Origin: Sphingomonas sp. PL-96
GTDB lineage: Bacteria; Pseudomonadota; Alphaproteobacteria; Sphingomonadales; Sphingomonadaceae
NCBI RefSeq assembly: GCF_020707215.1
Contig: NZ_JAJFET010000001.1
Span: 248,001-312,000, forward strand
Direction: 5' to 3'
DNA length: 64,000 nt
Each line of letters starts with the position of its first letter. Positions within the stretch are counted from its first letter, which is position 1. The notes under the pieces are model-generated. The model was not told where the DNA came from, did no database searches, and worked only from the letters and a program-made list of their open reading frames with translations. The position numbers were made by a program, and so were the translations under genes. Of the stretch, positions 34,342 to 45,186 are shown piece by piece.

Positions 34342-36047
34342 TCGTCGTCGTCGCGCCCCCGATGACTCAGCGCCAGGGTGATGGCGGCCGGCATTCGCTG
34401 GTCGCCATTGCGCATGTGCGGCTGATGATCGTGTTGCTGCTGTTTGCAGCGGGCATGGCGATGATCCTCCTGCGGCTCGGTGCGCTGGCGATCTCGACGT
34501 CGCCGGCCTCTTCGCGCGATGCCGCGGCGGCGCTGGTGCCGCTCCGCGCCGACCTGGTCGATCGCAACGGCGCGCCGCTTGCGCGCACCATCGATGCCTG
34601 GTCGGTCGCGGTCCAGCCGAACAAGGTGATCGGCGACAAGGCGATGCTCGCCGAACAGCTCGCGGCCGTCCTGCCCGAGCATGATGCGGCCTATTACCGC
34701 CGCATCCTGGCGAGTGATTCCACCTTCCGCTATCTCCGCCGCCGCGCGCTGCCCGAGGTGGTGGGGCAGGTGAATGCGCTTGGCGAGCCGGGCATCGTCT
34801 TTGCGCGCGAGCCGGAGCGGCTCTACCCGCAATCGACACTTGCCGCCCATGCGCTGGGCTATCTCGACATGGATGGTCGCGGCATGCGCGGCATGGAGCG
34901 TTACCTGGACACGCGCCTGACCGATCCGGGCGAACGTGGGAAGCCGGTGGCGCTGTCGCTGGACGTGCGCGTCCAGGCGGCGCTGGAGAGCGAACTCAGC
35001 CAGGCGATGGCGCGCTTCCAGGCGGTCGGCGCCGCGGGCGTCATCCTGGACGTGGACTCGGGCGAGGTGATGGCGATGACCTCGCTGCCGACCTTCAACC
35101 CCAACAAGGTGACGAGCGGCGGGTCCGAGCTCAACATCCCGACCCAGGGCGTCTACGAACTCGGCTCGACCTTCAAGCCACTGACGGTCGCCGCCGCGAT
35201 CGAGACCGGCGTCGCCAGCTCGATGAGCAAGCGCTACGACGCGACCGTGCCCTTGCAGGTCGGCCGCTTCCGTATCCACGACGACCACGCCGAGCGGCGC
35301 TGGCTCAATATCCCCGAGACGCTGGTCCATTCGTCCAACATCGCCACGGCACGCATCGCCGACGAGATGGGCGAGGCGCGAATGCGGGCGCTGTTTCGCA
35401 GCCTGGGGTTCGACACGCCGCCCAGCATCGAGATCGAGAAGGCACGCCCGATCTGGCCGACCTTCTGGGCGCGCACCACGACCATGACCTCCGCCTATGG
35501 CCATGGCATCGCGGTGACGCCGCTGCACCTCGCAACCGCCTATGCGACGATGGTGAACGGCGGCATCTGGCGCCCGGCGACGCTGCTGAAGCGCGAGCGC
35601 GGCCATGTACCCAAGGGACGCCGCGTGTTCAGCGAGGCGACCAGCGCCCGCATGCGCCAGCTGCTGCGGCTGGTGGTGCTGGAAGGCACCGGCCGGCGTG
35701 GCGAGGCCCCGGGCTTCCGGGTCGGGGCAAAGACCGGCACCGCCGAGCGCGTCAGCGGCGGCGGCTATTCCAAGAAGGTCAACGTCTCGACCTTTGCGGC
35801 GGTCTTTCCGATGGACCACCCACGCTATGTGGTGATCGCAATGCTGGACTCGCCTAAAGGGACGAAGGAAACCTATGGCTTCACCAGCGCCGCCTGGACG
35901 GCGGCACCGGTGGCGTCGCGGGTGATCAGCCGCACCGGGCCGCTGTTGGGCGTGATCCCGGATGCGCGGGCGGACGTGGATACGGCCGAGGTGCGGGGGC
36001 TGCTCTGGCACCCGGCTGGCCAGGACAAGAGTGCGGGGCCGGAATGA
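34338..36047 (+). CDS. ftsI: Division-specific peptidoglycan transpeptidase FtsI (PBP3)
   Basis: A 569-residue class B penicillin-binding protein that cross-links septal peptidoglycan with FtsW. One membrane helix near residues 28-50, then the non-catalytic PBP dimerisation domain, then the transpeptidase domain with SxxK at Ser277 (GSTFKP), SxN at Ser332 (HSSN) and KTG at Lys464 (AKTGTAER). GTG start overlaps the ftsL stop. This is the target class for beta-lactams such as aztreonam. Confidence 0.96.
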   Translation: MIVVVAPPMTQRQGDGGRHSLVAIAHVRLMIVLLLFAAGMAMILLRLGALAISTSPASSRDAAAALVPLRADLVDRNGAPLARTIDAWSVAVQPNKVIGDKAMLAEQLAAVLPEHDAAYYRRILASDSTFRYLRRRALPEVVGQVNALGEPGIVFAREPERLYPQSTLAAHALGYLDMDGRGMRGMERYLDTRLTDPGERGKPVALSLDVRVQAALESELSQAMARFQAVGAAGVILDVDSGEVMAMTSLPTFNPNKVTSGGSELNIPTQGVYELGSTFKPLTVAAAIETGVASSMSKRYDATVPLQVGRFRIHDDHAERRWLNIPETLVHSSNIATARIADEMGEARMRALFRSLGFDTPPSIEIEKARPIWPTFWARTTTMTSAYGHGIAVTPLHLATAYATMVNGGIWRPATLLKRERGHVPKGRRVFSEATSARMRQLLRLVVLEGTGRRGEAPGFRVGAKTGTAERVSGGGYSKKVNVSTFAAVFPMDHPRYVVIAMLDSPKGTKETYGFTSAAWTAAPVASRVISRTGPLLGVIPDARADVDTAEVRGLLWHPAGQDKSAGPE

Positions 36048-37465
36048 AGTTGGGAACACTCCTCGGCACCGAAGGCGGCGCGGCCGTTACCGGCTTCGCG
36101 ATCGACCATCGCAAGGTCGCGCCCGGCACCATCTTTGGCGCGTTCGAAGGCGCGACAGTGAATGGCGAGGATTTCATTCCCGCCGCCATCGCCGCTGGCG
36201 CGATTGCCGTCGTCGCGCGGCCCGAAGCGGTGGTGGAGGGCGCGGTGCACATCGCGGATCGCAGCCCGCGCGAGCGCTTTGCCCGGCTCGCCACGGCCTT
36301 TTTCGCGCCGTTCCCGCAGACGGCGGTGGCGGTCACCGGCACCAACGGCAAGACCTCGACCGTCGAGCTTACCCGCCAGCTGTGGCGGATGCAGGGGCAT
36401 CATGCCGCCTCCATCGGGACGCTGGGCGTCACCACCGCCGACGACCGGGTCTCGACCGGGCTCACCACGCCCGACGTCGTCACCTTCCTCTCCAACGTCG
36501 CCGGGCTGGCGCGCGAGGGCGTGACTCACGTGGCGTTCGAGGCGTCGAGCCACGGCCTGTCGCAGTATCGGACCGAGGGCCTGCCGGTGCGTGCGGCCGC
36601 CTTCACCAACCTCAGCCGCGACCATCTCGACTATCATGGCGACATGGCGACCTATTTCACCGCCAAGCTGCGGCTCTTCTCGGAAGTGCTGGAGCCGGAT
36701 GGCGCGGCGGTGATCTGGGTCGATGATCCCCATGCCGACCGGGTGATCGACCTGGCGCGGATGCGGGGCAACCGGCTGCTGACGGTTGGCGAGCACGGCG
36801 AGACGCTGCGCCTGACGGCACGCGAGCCGACGCTGCTGGGACAGGCGCTGACGATCGAAGCGGAAGGGGCGGTCCACAAGGTCAACCTGCCGCTGATCGG
36901 CGCCTACCAGGCCGCCAATGCGCTGACCGCCGCCGGGCTGGTGCTGGCGACCGGCGGCGAGCTTACGGCGACGCTTGCCGGCCTGTCGCGACTGCAGCCG
37001 GTTCGCGGCCGGCTGGAGCGCGCGGTCATCACCCGCAGCGGTGCTCCGGTCTATGTCGATTATGCGCACACCCCCGACGCGCTGGAGGCGGCGATTGCGG
37101 CGCTGAAGCCCCATGCCGCGGGCCGGCTGATCGTCGTGTTCGGCGCTGGCGGCGACCGCGACACGGGCAAGCGCAAGCCGATGGGTGCGGCCGCCGCCGC
37201 TGGTGCCGACCTGGTCATCGTTACTGACGACAATCCCCGCAGCGAGGATCCGGCGCTGATCCGCCGCCAGGTGCTCGAAGGAGCTCCGGACGCGCGCGAG
37301 ATCGGCGGCCGCCGCGACGCGATCGCCGCCGCCATCGCGGAGGCGGGACCTGAGGACATCGTGCTGCTCGCCGGCAAGGGGCATGAACAGGGGCAGATCG
37401 TCGGGGATCTGGTGCTGCCGTTCGACGATGTCGCGGTGGCACGGGAGTGTGCGGGGACGGCATGA
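36044..37465 (+). CDS. murE: UDP-MurNAc-tripeptide synthetase MurE (meso-DAP adding)
   Basis: A 473-residue Mur ligase adding the third residue of the peptidoglycan stem. ATP site GTNGKTS is at 99-105. The DNPR motif in TDDNPRSEDP marks specificity for meso-diaminopimelate over lysine, as expected for a Gram-negative. LSRDHLDYHG and YAHTPDALE are further Mur ligase blocks. Starts within the ftsI stop and ends within the murF start (ATGA at both ends). Confidence 0.96.
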   Translation: MKLGTLLGTEGGAAVTGFAIDHRKVAPGTIFGAFEGATVNGEDFIPAAIAAGAIAVVARPEAVVEGAVHIADRSPRERFARLATAFFAPFPQTAVAVTGTNGKTSTVELTRQLWRMQGHHAASIGTLGVTTADDRVSTGLTTPDVVTFLSNVAGLAREGVTHVAFEASSHGLSQYRTEGLPVRAAAFTNLSRDHLDYHGDMATYFTAKLRLFSEVLEPDGAAVIWVDDPHADRVIDLARMRGNRLLTVGEHGETLRLTAREPTLLGQALTIEAEGAVHKVNLPLIGAYQAANALTAAGLVLATGGELTATLAGLSRLQPVRGRLERAVITRSGAPVYVDYAHTPDALEAAIAALKPHAAGRLIVVFGAGGDRDTGKRKPMGAAAAAGADLVIVTDDNPRSEDPALIRRQVLEGAPDAREIGGRRDAIAAAIAEAGPEDIVLLAGKGHEQGQIVGDLVLPFDDVAVARECAGTA

Positions 37466-38832
37466 TACCCTTGTGGACCTCAGCCGAGATCGCGGCTGCC
37501 ACCGGCGGCACCGCCTCGACCGACTTTGCCGCGAACGGCGTCACCTTCGACTCGCGCGAAGTGGGGGCCGATGACCTGTTCGTCGCCCTGAGCGGCGAGG
37601 CGACCGACGGCCACCGCTTCCTGGACGGCGCCTTTGCGCGGGGCGCGGCCGGCGCGCTGGTCTCGGCCGAGACGCCGCACCCGAGCGTCCGCGTGGAGGA
37701 CACCATGGCCGGGCTCGTGGCGCTCGCCCGTGCCGCGCGCGCCCGTACGGACGCGACGGTGATCGGCGTCACCGGCTCGGTCGGCAAGACCGGCACCAAG
37801 GAGGCGCTGTTCGCAGCGCTCGACCGCGGCGCGGCCGGAAGCGCGCACCGCTCGGTCAAGAGCTACAACAACCACACGGGCGTGCCGCTGAGCCTCGCGC
37901 GCATGCCGGCCGCCACTCGTTTTGGCGTGTTCGAAATGGGGATGAACCACGCCGGCGAACTGGCGGCGCTCACCCGCATCGTGCGCCCGCACATCGCGGT
38001 CGTCACCACCATCGCCCCCGCGCACACCGCCTTCTTCCCCTCCGAAGCCGCGATCGCGGATGCCAAGGGCGAAATCTTCCAGGGCCTGGAGCCCGGCGGC
38101 ACCGCCATCATCCCCTTCGACAGCCCGCATCTGGATCGCCTGATCGCCGCGGCTCGCCCGCATGCCGGCCGGATCGTCACCTTTGGCCTGGGCGAAGGCG
38201 CGGATGTGCGTGCGGTCGAACATGTCGCGATCGGCACCGGCGGCACCTTCATCATCGCACAGCTGGGCGAGCGGGAGCTGAGCTTCACCCTCGCACCCCC
38301 CGGCGTGCACTGGGTCGCGAATGCGATGGCGGTGCTCGCGGCGGTGGATGCAGCGGGCGGCGACCTCGCCCAGGCGGGGCTCGCGCTTGCCGAGCTGCCG
38401 GGCCTGCCGGGCCGCGGCGCCCGCACCGAAATCGCGGCCGGCGAGGGCAGCGCGCTGCTGATCGACGAGAGCTACAACGCCAACCCTGCCTCGATGCGCG
38501 CGACGCTCAAGGTGCTGGCCGAGGAGCCGGGCCGCAAGCTCGCGGTGCTCGGCGAAATGCGCGAGCTGGGCGAAGCGAGCGACCGGTTTCACGCGGAGCT
38601 TGCCGGGCCGCTCGGCGAAGCGGGCGTTTCCCAGGCCATATTGGTGGGCGCAGGCATGGCGCCGCTCGCGGAAGCGCTTGAGGGCAGGATGGAATTCGTC
38701 CATGTGCCCGACGCCGCCGCCGCGCGCGACCGCCTCCGGGCGCTGCTCGCGCCGGGCGATGCGGTTCTCGTCAAGGGCTCGAATGGGGTGGGGCTGGCGG
38801 CCGTGGTTGCGGCGCTGGCGGAAAGAGGCTGA
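37462..38832 (+). CDS. murF: UDP-MurNAc-tripeptide-D-Ala-D-Ala ligase MurF
   Basis: A 456-residue ligase adding D-Ala-D-Ala to complete the pentapeptide. The P-loop is [15 protein letters not shown], followed by [16 protein letters not shown] and the MurF signature [36 protein letters not shown] sits in the C-terminal domain. One-base overlap with mraY (TGATG). Confidence 0.96.
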   Translation: MIPLWTSAEIAAATGGTASTDFAANGVTFDSREVGADDLFVALSGEATDGHRFLDGAFARGAAGALVSAETPHPSVRVEDTMAGLVALARAARARTDATVIGVTGSVGKTGTKEALFAALDRGAAGSAHRSVKSYNNHTGVPLSLARMPAATRFGVFEMGMNHAGELAALTRIVRPHIAVVTTIAPAHTAFFPSEAAIADAKGEIFQGLEPGGTAIIPFDSPHLDRLIAAARPHAGRIVTFGLGEGADVRAVEHVAIGTGGTFIIAQLGERELSFTLAPPGVHWVANAMAVLAAVDAAGGDLAQAGLALAELPGLPGRGARTEIAAGEGSALLIDESYNANPASMRATLKVLAEEPGRKLAVLGEMRELGEASDRFHAELAGPLGEAGVSQAILVGAGMAPLAEALEGRMEFVHVPDAAAARDRLRALLAPGDAVLVKGSNGVGLAAVVAALAERG

Positions 38833-39902
38833 TGCTGTATCTGATCGCCGAGGCGCTGGGCTTTCCGGGCGTCCTCAACCTCGTTCGCTATCTGAGCTTC
38901 CGCAGCGGCGGTGCCGTCGCGACGGCGCTGTTCCTGGGCCTGATCATCGGCCCCTGGTTCATCGGTTGGCTGCGCGTCCGCCAGGGCAAGGGGCAGCCGA
39001 TCCGCACCGACGGGCCGCAGACCCATCTCGCCAAGGTCGGCACGCCCACCATGGGCGGCCTGATGATCCTGACGTCCATGACGCTGTCGATCCTGTTGTG
39101 GATGGACCTGCGCAACCCGTTTGTCTGGGCCTGCCTGTTCGTCACCCTGGGCTTCGGCGCGATCGGGTTCCTCGACGACTATGACAAGGTGCGCAAGGCG
39201 AGCACCGCGGGCGTGCCCGGCCGGGTCCGCCTGCTGCTGGAATTCGTGATCGCCGGCATCGCCAGCTGGCTGATCATCCGGGAAACCGGCACCCAGCTCT
39301 ACGTGCCCTTCTTCTCCAACGTCGCGATCGACCTGGGGCCGTTCTACGTGGTCTTCGCCGCCTTTACGATCGTGTCGTTCGGCAATGCGGTGAACCTGAC
39401 CGACGGTCTGGATGGCCTCGCGACCATGCCGGTCATCATCGCCTCGGTCGCCTTCATGGTGATCGCCTATCTGGCCGGTAACGCGAAGTTCGCCGCCTAT
39501 CTGGGCATCCCCTATGTCGCGGGAGCGGGCGAACTCGCACTCCTGTGCGGCGCGATTGCCGGGGCAGGGCTCGCCTTCCTGTGGTTCAACGCGCCGCCGG
39601 CCGCCGTCTTCATGGGCGACACCGGCAGCCTGGCGCTTGGCGGCGCGCTCGGCGCCATTGCCGTCACCGCGCATCACGAGATCGTGCTCGGCATCATCGG
39701 CGGGCTGTTCGTCGTCGAGGCGCTGAGCGTCATCATCCAGGTGTTCTTCTACAAGCGCACCGGCAAGCGGGTGTTCAAGATGGCGCCGATCCACCATCAT
39801 TTCGAACAGCTCGGCTGGGCGGAGGCGACGGTGGTGATCCGCTTCTGGATCGTGGCGCTGGTGCTGGCACTGGCCGGCCTGTCGACGTTGAAGCTGCGAT
39901 GA
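38832..39902 (+). CDS. mraY: Phospho-MurNAc-pentapeptide transferase MraY
   Basis: A 356-residue inner-membrane enzyme forming lipid I from UDP-MurNAc-pentapeptide and undecaprenyl phosphate. About ten membrane helices; catalytic/metal-binding segments [33 protein letters not shown] and the cytoplasmic [15 protein letters not shown] are intact. The murD ATG overlaps its stop. Confidence 0.96.
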   Translation: MLYLIAEALGFPGVLNLVRYLSFRSGGAVATALFLGLIIGPWFIGWLRVRQGKGQPIRTDGPQTHLAKVGTPTMGGLMILTSMTLSILLWMDLRNPFVWACLFVTLGFGAIGFLDDYDKVRKASTAGVPGRVRLLLEFVIAGIASWLIIRETGTQLYVPFFSNVAIDLGPFYVVFAAFTIVSFGNAVNLTDGLDGLATMPVIIASVAFMVIAYLAGNAKFAAYLGIPYVAGAGELALLCGAIAGAGLAFLWFNAPPAAVFMGDTGSLALGGALGAIAVTAHHEIVLGIIGGLFVVEALSVIIQVFFYKRTGKRVFKMAPIHHHFEQLGWAEATVVIRFWIVALVLALAGLSTLKLR

Positions 39903-41188
39903 TCGTCGCGGGCGGCTGGTCCGGCAGGCGCTATGCGGTGCTGGGGCTTGCACGCTCCGGCATCGCCACGGTGAACGCGCTGGTCGCGGGCGGCGCACAC
40001 GTCACGGCCTGGGACAGCGACCCCGCGCGCCGTGATGCCGTGACGGGCGCGACGTTCGCCGACCCGCTGGAGATCGACCTCGCCGGCTTCGATGGTGTCG
40101 TCGTCTCGCCGGGCGTGCCGCTCAACACCCATCCGATCGCCGAGCGCGCACGCAAAGCCGGCGTGCCGGTGCTGGGTGACATCGAGCTGTTCGCACAAGC
40201 GCGCGCGGACCTGCCGCCGCATCGTGTCGTCGGCATCACCGGCACCAACGGCAAGTCGACCACGACGGCGCTGATCCACCACATCATCCAGACCGCCGGT
40301 GTGCCCACCCTGATGGGCGGCAACATCGGCCTGCCGATCCTGGAACAGCAGCCGCTGCCCCCTGGCGGCGTCTATGTGCTCGAGCTGTCGAGCTACCAGA
40401 TCGACCTCACCACCACGCTCGACTGCGACGTGGCGGTGCTGCTCAACATCACCCCCGACCACCTCGACCGCTACGACGGCTTCGACGCCTATGCCGCATC
40501 CAAGGCACGGCTGTTCGCGATGCAGACGTCCGGCCATGCCGCCGTCATCGGGATCGGTGACACGCCCTCGGCGCTGATCGCGCGCCAGGTGGCGCAGTCC
40601 GGCCGCAGCGCCGACCTGACCAAGATCGCACCCGGCGTTTGCATGGACCAGTCGCGCTGGCCGTCGCTGCAGGGGCCGCACAATGCCCAGAACGCACTCG
40701 CCGCGATCGCCGCATGCGAGGCGCTGGGCATCGACAATGCCGCGATCGACGCCGGTCTCGCGAGCTTTTCGGGGCTGCCCCACCGCATGCAGCGGGTGGG
40801 GGAGGTGAACGGCGTCGCCTTCATCGACGACAGCAAGGCGACCAATCCGGAGTCCGTCGCGCCCGCGCTCGCCGCCTTCCCGCGCGTCCACTGGATCCTC
40901 GGCGGCAAGCCCAAGGGGGATGACCTCGACGCCTGCCGTCCCGGCTTTGCCCATGTCGTGCGCGCCTATACGATCGGTGAGGCCGGCCCGCGCTTTGCCG
41001 AGCTTCTGGCGCCCGAGTTGCCGGTCGAGGAAGCCGGGACGGTCGACGCCGCCGTCCGCGCCGCCGCTGCCCGCGCCAAGCCGGGCGAGGTGGTGCTGCT
41101 GTCGCCGGCCTGTGCCTCGTTCGACCAGTTCAGCGACTATGCCGAGCGCGGCCGCGCCTTCGCGCGGGCGGTGGAGGACCTGCGATGA
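39899..41188 (+). CDS. murD: UDP-MurNAc-L-Ala-D-Glu ligase MurD
   Basis: A 429-residue Mur ligase adding D-glutamate. The N-terminal Rossmann-like part reads [20 protein letters not shown]; the ATP site is [15 protein letters not shown]; later [20 protein letters not shown] and [10 protein letters not shown] match MurD. The frame runs open far upstream inside mraY, but ATG 39899 gives the homologous start. Confidence 0.95.
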   Translation: MIVAGGWSGRRYAVLGLARSGIATVNALVAGGAHVTAWDSDPARRDAVTGATFADPLEIDLAGFDGVVVSPGVPLNTHPIAERARKAGVPVLGDIELFAQARADLPPHRVVGITGTNGKSTTTALIHHIIQTAGVPTLMGGNIGLPILEQQPLPPGGVYVLELSSYQIDLTTTLDCDVAVLLNITPDHLDRYDGFDAYAASKARLFAMQTSGHAAVIGIGDTPSALIARQVAQSGRSADLTKIAPGVCMDQSRWPSLQGPHNAQNALAAIAACEALGIDNAAIDAGLASFSGLPHRMQRVGEVNGVAFIDDSKATNPESVAPALAAFPRVHWILGGKPKGDDLDACRPGFAHVVRAYTIGEAGPRFAELLAPELPVEEAGTVDAAVRAAAARAKPGEVVLLSPACASFDQFSDYAERGRAFARAVEDLR

Positions 41189-42414
41189 CCGATGTTGCGC
41201 GTGCCGACTCCCTGCGGGCCGATCCGATCCGCGAGCGCGTGCAGCGCCACGTCGGCCGCGGCACCCGCTCGCCGATCGGCCTGTGGTTCCGCGACATTGA
41301 CCGGGTGCTGCTGCTGATCGCGATGCTGCTGATCGCGCTCGGCCTGGTAGCCGTCGCCGCGGCGAGCCCCGCCACGGCGGTGCGCTATTCAAGCAGCGCG
41401 GTAAAAATTCCGACCATGGCCTATTTCTGGCGGCAGGCGCTGTGGGTGGTGCTGTCCTTTCCGGTGATGATCGGCGTGTCGATGTTGCCCGCGACCGCCG
41501 CGCGCCGCTTTGCGCTGGGCGGCGCAGCGCTGTTCCTGCTGCTCTTGATGGCAACGCCGCTGATCGGGGTGGAGATCAACGGCGCGCGGCGCTGGATCGG
41601 TCTGGGCATCAGCCAGTTCCAGCCGTCCGAGTTCCTGAAACCGCTGTTCATCGTCACCACGGCCTGGATCCTGTCGTTCCGGGCGAAGGACCCGCACCTC
41701 CCCGTCGTGCCGATCACTGGCGCGCTGACCGCGGTGGTGGGCGCCGTGCTGATGCTCCAACCGGATTTCGGCCAAACGATCATCTTCGGCTCGGTGTGGC
41801 TGACGCTGCTGATGATCGCCGGCATTTCCACGCGCATCATGGCGCTGCTCGGCGCGATCGGCGTGGGCGGAGTGGTGTCGGCTTATGTCTTCTATGACAC
41901 CGCCCGCATCCGCATCGACAGCTTCCTGTTTCCCGATCCCAATGCGGTCCATACCGACAGCTATCAGACCGATATGGCGCATGCGGTGCTGACCGCCGGC
42001 GGGATCACCGGCACGGGACCGGGCGGCGGCCGCATCAAGTTCAAGCTGCCGGAAGCGCACACCGACTATATCTATGCCGTGGTGGGCGAGGAGTTCGGGC
42101 TGATCGCCTGCGCCGCGATCGCGCTCCTGTTCCTCGCGCTGGTGGTGCGCGTGTTCGTGCGGCTGCTGGACGAGGAAGATGCCTTTCGCCTGCTCGCGGC
42201 CGCAGGCCTTGCCGTGCAGTTCGGGCTGCAGGCCATGATCAACATGGCGGTGAACACCGGCATTGCGCCGTCCAAGGGCATGACCCTGCCGTTCATCAGC
42301 TATGGCGGCTCGTCGATGATCGCGCTGTCGATCGGCATGGGACTGCTGCTCGCTTTCACGCGCCGGAACCCGTATCTGACGCGATCCCCTTACGGTACCC
42401 GGTGGAACGGTTGA
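41185..42414 (+). CDS. ftsW: Septal peptidoglycan polymerase FtsW (SEDS family)
   Basis: A 409-residue glycosyltransferase that polymerises lipid II at the septum, paired with FtsI. About ten membrane segments after a 40-residue cytoplasmic head. SEDS signatures present: GARRWIGLGISQFQPSEFLK, the catalytic region PEAHTDYIYAVVGEEFG, and the final NTGIAPSKGMTLPFISYGGS. MurG starts in the stop codon (TGATG). Confidence 0.95.
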   Translation: MTDVARADSLRADPIRERVQRHVGRGTRSPIGLWFRDIDRVLLLIAMLLIALGLVAVAAASPATAVRYSSSAVKIPTMAYFWRQALWVVLSFPVMIGVSMLPATAARRFALGGAALFLLLLMATPLIGVEINGARRWIGLGISQFQPSEFLKPLFIVTTAWILSFRAKDPHLPVVPITGALTAVVGAVLMLQPDFGQTIIFGSVWLTLLMIAGISTRIMALLGAIGVGGVVSAYVFYDTARIRIDSFLFPDPNAVHTDSYQTDMAHAVLTAGGITGTGPGGGRIKFKLPEAHTDYIYAVVGEEFGLIACAAIALLFLALVVRVFVRLLDEEDAFRLLAAAGLAVQFGLQAMINMAVNTGIAPSKGMTLPFISYGGSSMIALSIGMGLLLAFTRRNPYLTRSPYGTRWNG

Positions 42415-43568
42415 TGCGCGGTTCGAAACATTATGTCCTGGCAGCTGGCGGCACGGGCGGCCACATGGTCCCCGCAGCCGCCCTTGCGACGGAGCTGACC
42501 GCGCGCGGCCATCGCGTAGCACTGGTCAGCGACGAGCGCGGCGTGCGCTTTCCCGACCTGTTCGAGGATGTGCAGACCCATGTCCTTCCCGCTGGCCGCC
42601 TGCAGGGCGGGCCGATGGGCTGGCTGCGCGCCGGGCGGCAGATGCTGGCCGGCCGCGCAATGGCGATGGCGCTGTACGAGACGTTTCAGCCGTCGGCGGT
42701 GATCGGCTTTGGCGGTTATCCCGCGCTTCCCGCGCTGCTGGCGGCCTTCGCGCGCAAGGTGCCGACCGTGATCCACGAGCAGAACGCCGTGCTCGGCCGC
42801 GTCAACCGGCTGGTCGCCGGGCGAGTGGGCGCGATCGCCACCTCGTACGAAGACGTGCAGCGGTTGAAGCCCGCCCATGCGATCAAGACGCATCTGGTCG
42901 GCAATCCGGTGCGTGAGTCCGTGCTGGCGCTGCGCGACCGTCCGTTCCCGACGCCGGAGGAAGACGGGCTGTTCCGCGTGCTCGTGACCGGCGGCAGCCA
43001 GGGCGCGAGCATCCTCAGCCAGGTGGTGCCCGACGGCCTCGCGCTGCTGCCGCTCCACTTCCGCCGCCGGCTGCAGGTGACGCACCAGGCGCGGATCGAG
43101 GACATCGACCGCGTGCGCGCCCAATATGCCGAGCACGGCATTCCGGCCGAGATCGCGACCTATCTGCCCGACCTGCCCGAGCGGCTGGCCTGGAGCCATG
43201 TCGTGATCGCCCGCGCTGGCGCCTCCACCATCGCAGAGCTCACCGCCGCCGGTCGCCCGGCGATCCTGGTGCCGCTGCCCAGCGCCACCGACGATCACCA
43301 GACCGCGAACGCACGCGAGATCACGCAGGCGGGCGGTGCTCGCACCGTCGCGCAGAGCGCGTTCACGCCCACCGAGCTCGCCAAGCAGATCCAGAAGCTG
43401 GGGCTCGAGCCGCAGGCGCTGGAGAATGCCGCCGGGCGTGCGCGCAGCTGCGGCCGCCCCTATGCGGTGCGCGACCTCGCCGATCTGGTCGAGAGCATCG
43501 ACGCGACGCCGGCGCGCCCATCCAGCCGCTCGGCCAAGCCTGCGCCCGCGCGGGAGGCGCTGGCATGA
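42414..43568 (+). CDS. murG: UDP-GlcNAc transferase MurG
   Basis: A 384-residue peripheral membrane GT28 enzyme converting lipid I to lipid II. The glycine-rich lipid-binding loop is [12 protein letters not shown], followed by [30 protein letters not shown] and [13 protein letters not shown]; the donor site region [20 protein letters not shown] is clear. ATG 42414 preferred over GTG 42402. The last 25 residues are a Ser/Pro/Ala tail beyond the usual MurG end. Confidence 0.95.
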   Translation: MRGSKHYVLAAGGTGGHMVPAAALATELTARGHRVALVSDERGVRFPDLFEDVQTHVLPAGRLQGGPMGWLRAGRQMLAGRAMAMALYETFQPSAVIGFGGYPALPALLAAFARKVPTVIHEQNAVLGRVNRLVAGRVGAIATSYEDVQRLKPAHAIKTHLVGNPVRESVLALRDRPFPTPEEDGLFRVLVTGGSQGASILSQVVPDGLALLPLHFRRRLQVTHQARIEDIDRVRAQYAEHGIPAEIATYLPDLPERLAWSHVVIARAGASTIAELTAAGRPAILVPLPSATDDHQTANAREITQAGGARTVAQSAFTPTELAKQIQKLGLEPQALENAAGRARSCGRPYAVRDLADLVESIDATPARPSSRSAKPAPAREALA

Positions 43569-44992
43569 AGGGCGTCGCCACCGACATCGGAACGATCCAC
43601 TTCGTCGGCATCGGCGGCATCGGCATGTCCGGCATCGCGGAGGTGATGAAGAACCTGGGCTATCGCGTGCAGGGTTCCGACGTGGCCGAGGGCTATGTCG
43701 TGCAGGGCCTGCGAGACCGCGGCATCCCGGTGTCAATTGGCCACGTTGCCGCCAACCTGGGCGATGCGGCGGTGGTGGTCACCTCCACCGCGATCCAGCG
43801 CGGCAACCCGGAAGTGGAGGCAGCGCTTTCCCGGCGCGTGCCGGTGGTACGTCGGGCGGAAATGCTGGCCGAGCTGATGCGGCTGAAGTCGACCGTTGCG
43901 GTTGCCGGCACTCATGGCAAGACCACGACCACGTCGCTGATCGCGGCGCTGCTCGATGCCGGCGGCGTGGACCCGACCGTCATCAACGGCGGCATCATCA
44001 ACGCCTATGGCTCCAACGCGCGTCTGGGCGCCAGCGACTGGATGGTGGTCGAGGCCGACGAGAGCGACGGCAGCTTCCTGCGGCTGGATGGCACCATCGC
44101 GGTCGTCACCAACATCGACCCCGAACACCTCGACCATTATGGCTCGTTCGACCGGGCCAAGGACGCCTATGTCGAGTTCGTCGAGAACGTACCCTTTTAT
44201 GGCGCGGCGATCCTGTGCCTCGACCATCCGGAAGTGCAGGCGATCATTCCGCGCGTCCGCGACCGCCGTATCGTCACCTATGGCTTTGCGGCGCAGGCCG
44301 ACGTGCAGGGCGTCAACATCGCCTCCAAGGACGGCTGCAACCGCTTCGACGCGGTGGTGCGGGAGCGCGATGGCAGCCAGCGCACCATCGCCGACATCGT
44401 CCTGCCGATGGCCGGCCGCCACAATGTCCAGAACGCGCTCGCCGCGGTCGCCGTGGCGATCGAGATGGGGATCGACGACGCCACCATCGCGAGCGGCTTT
44501 GGTGCGTTCGGGGGTGTGAAGCGTCGCTTCACCAAGGTCGGCACGGTGTCCGATCCGGCGATGACGATCATCGACGATTACGCGCATCATCCGGTCGAGA
44601 TCCGCGCCGTGCTGTCGGCCGCGCGCGAAGCCTCGCCCGGGCGCGTGATCGCGGTCGTCCAGCCGCACCGCTATTCCCGGCTGGGCGCGCTGATGGATGA
44701 GTTCGCACAGGCCTTCAACGACGCCGACGCCGTCTATGCGCTGCCCGTCTATGCCGCCGGCGAGGCGCCGGTGGAGGGCGTGAGCGGCGAGGCGCTGGTC
44801 GAAGGCATCTGCCGCCGCGGGCATCGCTCCGCGCAGCCGGTCGACGACGCCGCGACGCTTGCGCAACTGCTCGCCGCCGATGCGCGGGAGGGCGACCTGA
44901 TCGTCTGCCTGGGTGCGGGCGACATCACCAGGACCGCCGCCGGTCTTGCCGACTCAATCGGCGCGGCGCTCAAGGTGGAGCAGCCGGCATGA
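43565..44992 (+). CDS. murC: UDP-MurNAc-L-alanine ligase MurC
   Basis: A 475-residue ligase adding L-alanine to UDP-MurNAc, the first stem-peptide step. [18 protein letters not shown] binds the UDP sugar; the P-loop is [24 protein letters not shown] and [13 protein letters not shown] are the MurC/Mpl blocks. Overlaps murG by four bases at the start and the following small gene by four bases at the end. Confidence 0.96.
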   Translation: MKGVATDIGTIHFVGIGGIGMSGIAEVMKNLGYRVQGSDVAEGYVVQGLRDRGIPVSIGHVAANLGDAAVVVTSTAIQRGNPEVEAALSRRVPVVRRAEMLAELMRLKSTVAVAGTHGKTTTTSLIAALLDAGGVDPTVINGGIINAYGSNARLGASDWMVVEADESDGSFLRLDGTIAVVTNIDPEHLDHYGSFDRAKDAYVEFVENVPFYGAAILCLDHPEVQAIIPRVRDRRIVTYGFAAQADVQGVNIASKDGCNRFDAVVRERDGSQRTIADIVLPMAGRHNVQNALAAVAVAIEMGIDDATIASGFGAFGGVKRRFTKVGTVSDPAMTIIDDYAHHPVEIRAVLSAAREASPGRVIAVVQPHRYSRLGALMDEFAQAFNDADAVYALPVYAAGEAPVEGVSGEALVEGICRRGHRSAQPVDDAATLAQLLAADAREGDLIVCLGAGDITRTAAGLADSIGAALKVEQPA

Positions 44993-45186
44993 ACGACTGG
45001 CTCTCCAGGGCGTCCGAGGCGCAGCGCGAGATCTTTCGCGCGCATGAGGCGCAGGTGGATGCGGTCGGACGCCTGCTGCACGGCGACCGTGACACCGAAG
45101 AACTGAAGGACGCGGGCCGTCGCGTGGCCGATGCGCAGTGGCGCGTGTGGCAGGCCTGGGCACGCCTGTGGGGCTGGACCAAGTGA
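44989..45186 (+). CDS. 65-residue protein of unknown function between murC and murB
   Basis: Starts with ATGA in the murC stop and ends with GTGA in the murB start, so it is locked into the operon by overlaps at both ends, strong evidence that it is translated. The protein is highly charged and helical ([20 protein letters not shown]), then a C-terminal Trp-rich stretch ([16 protein letters not shown]) that could lie on a membrane surface. No signal peptide or membrane helix, and no family recognised. A role near cell-wall precursor synthesis is inference from position only. Confidence 0.7.
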   Translation: MNDWLSRASEAQREIFRAHEAQVDAVGRLLHGDRDTEELKDAGRRVADAQWRVWQAWARLWGWTK

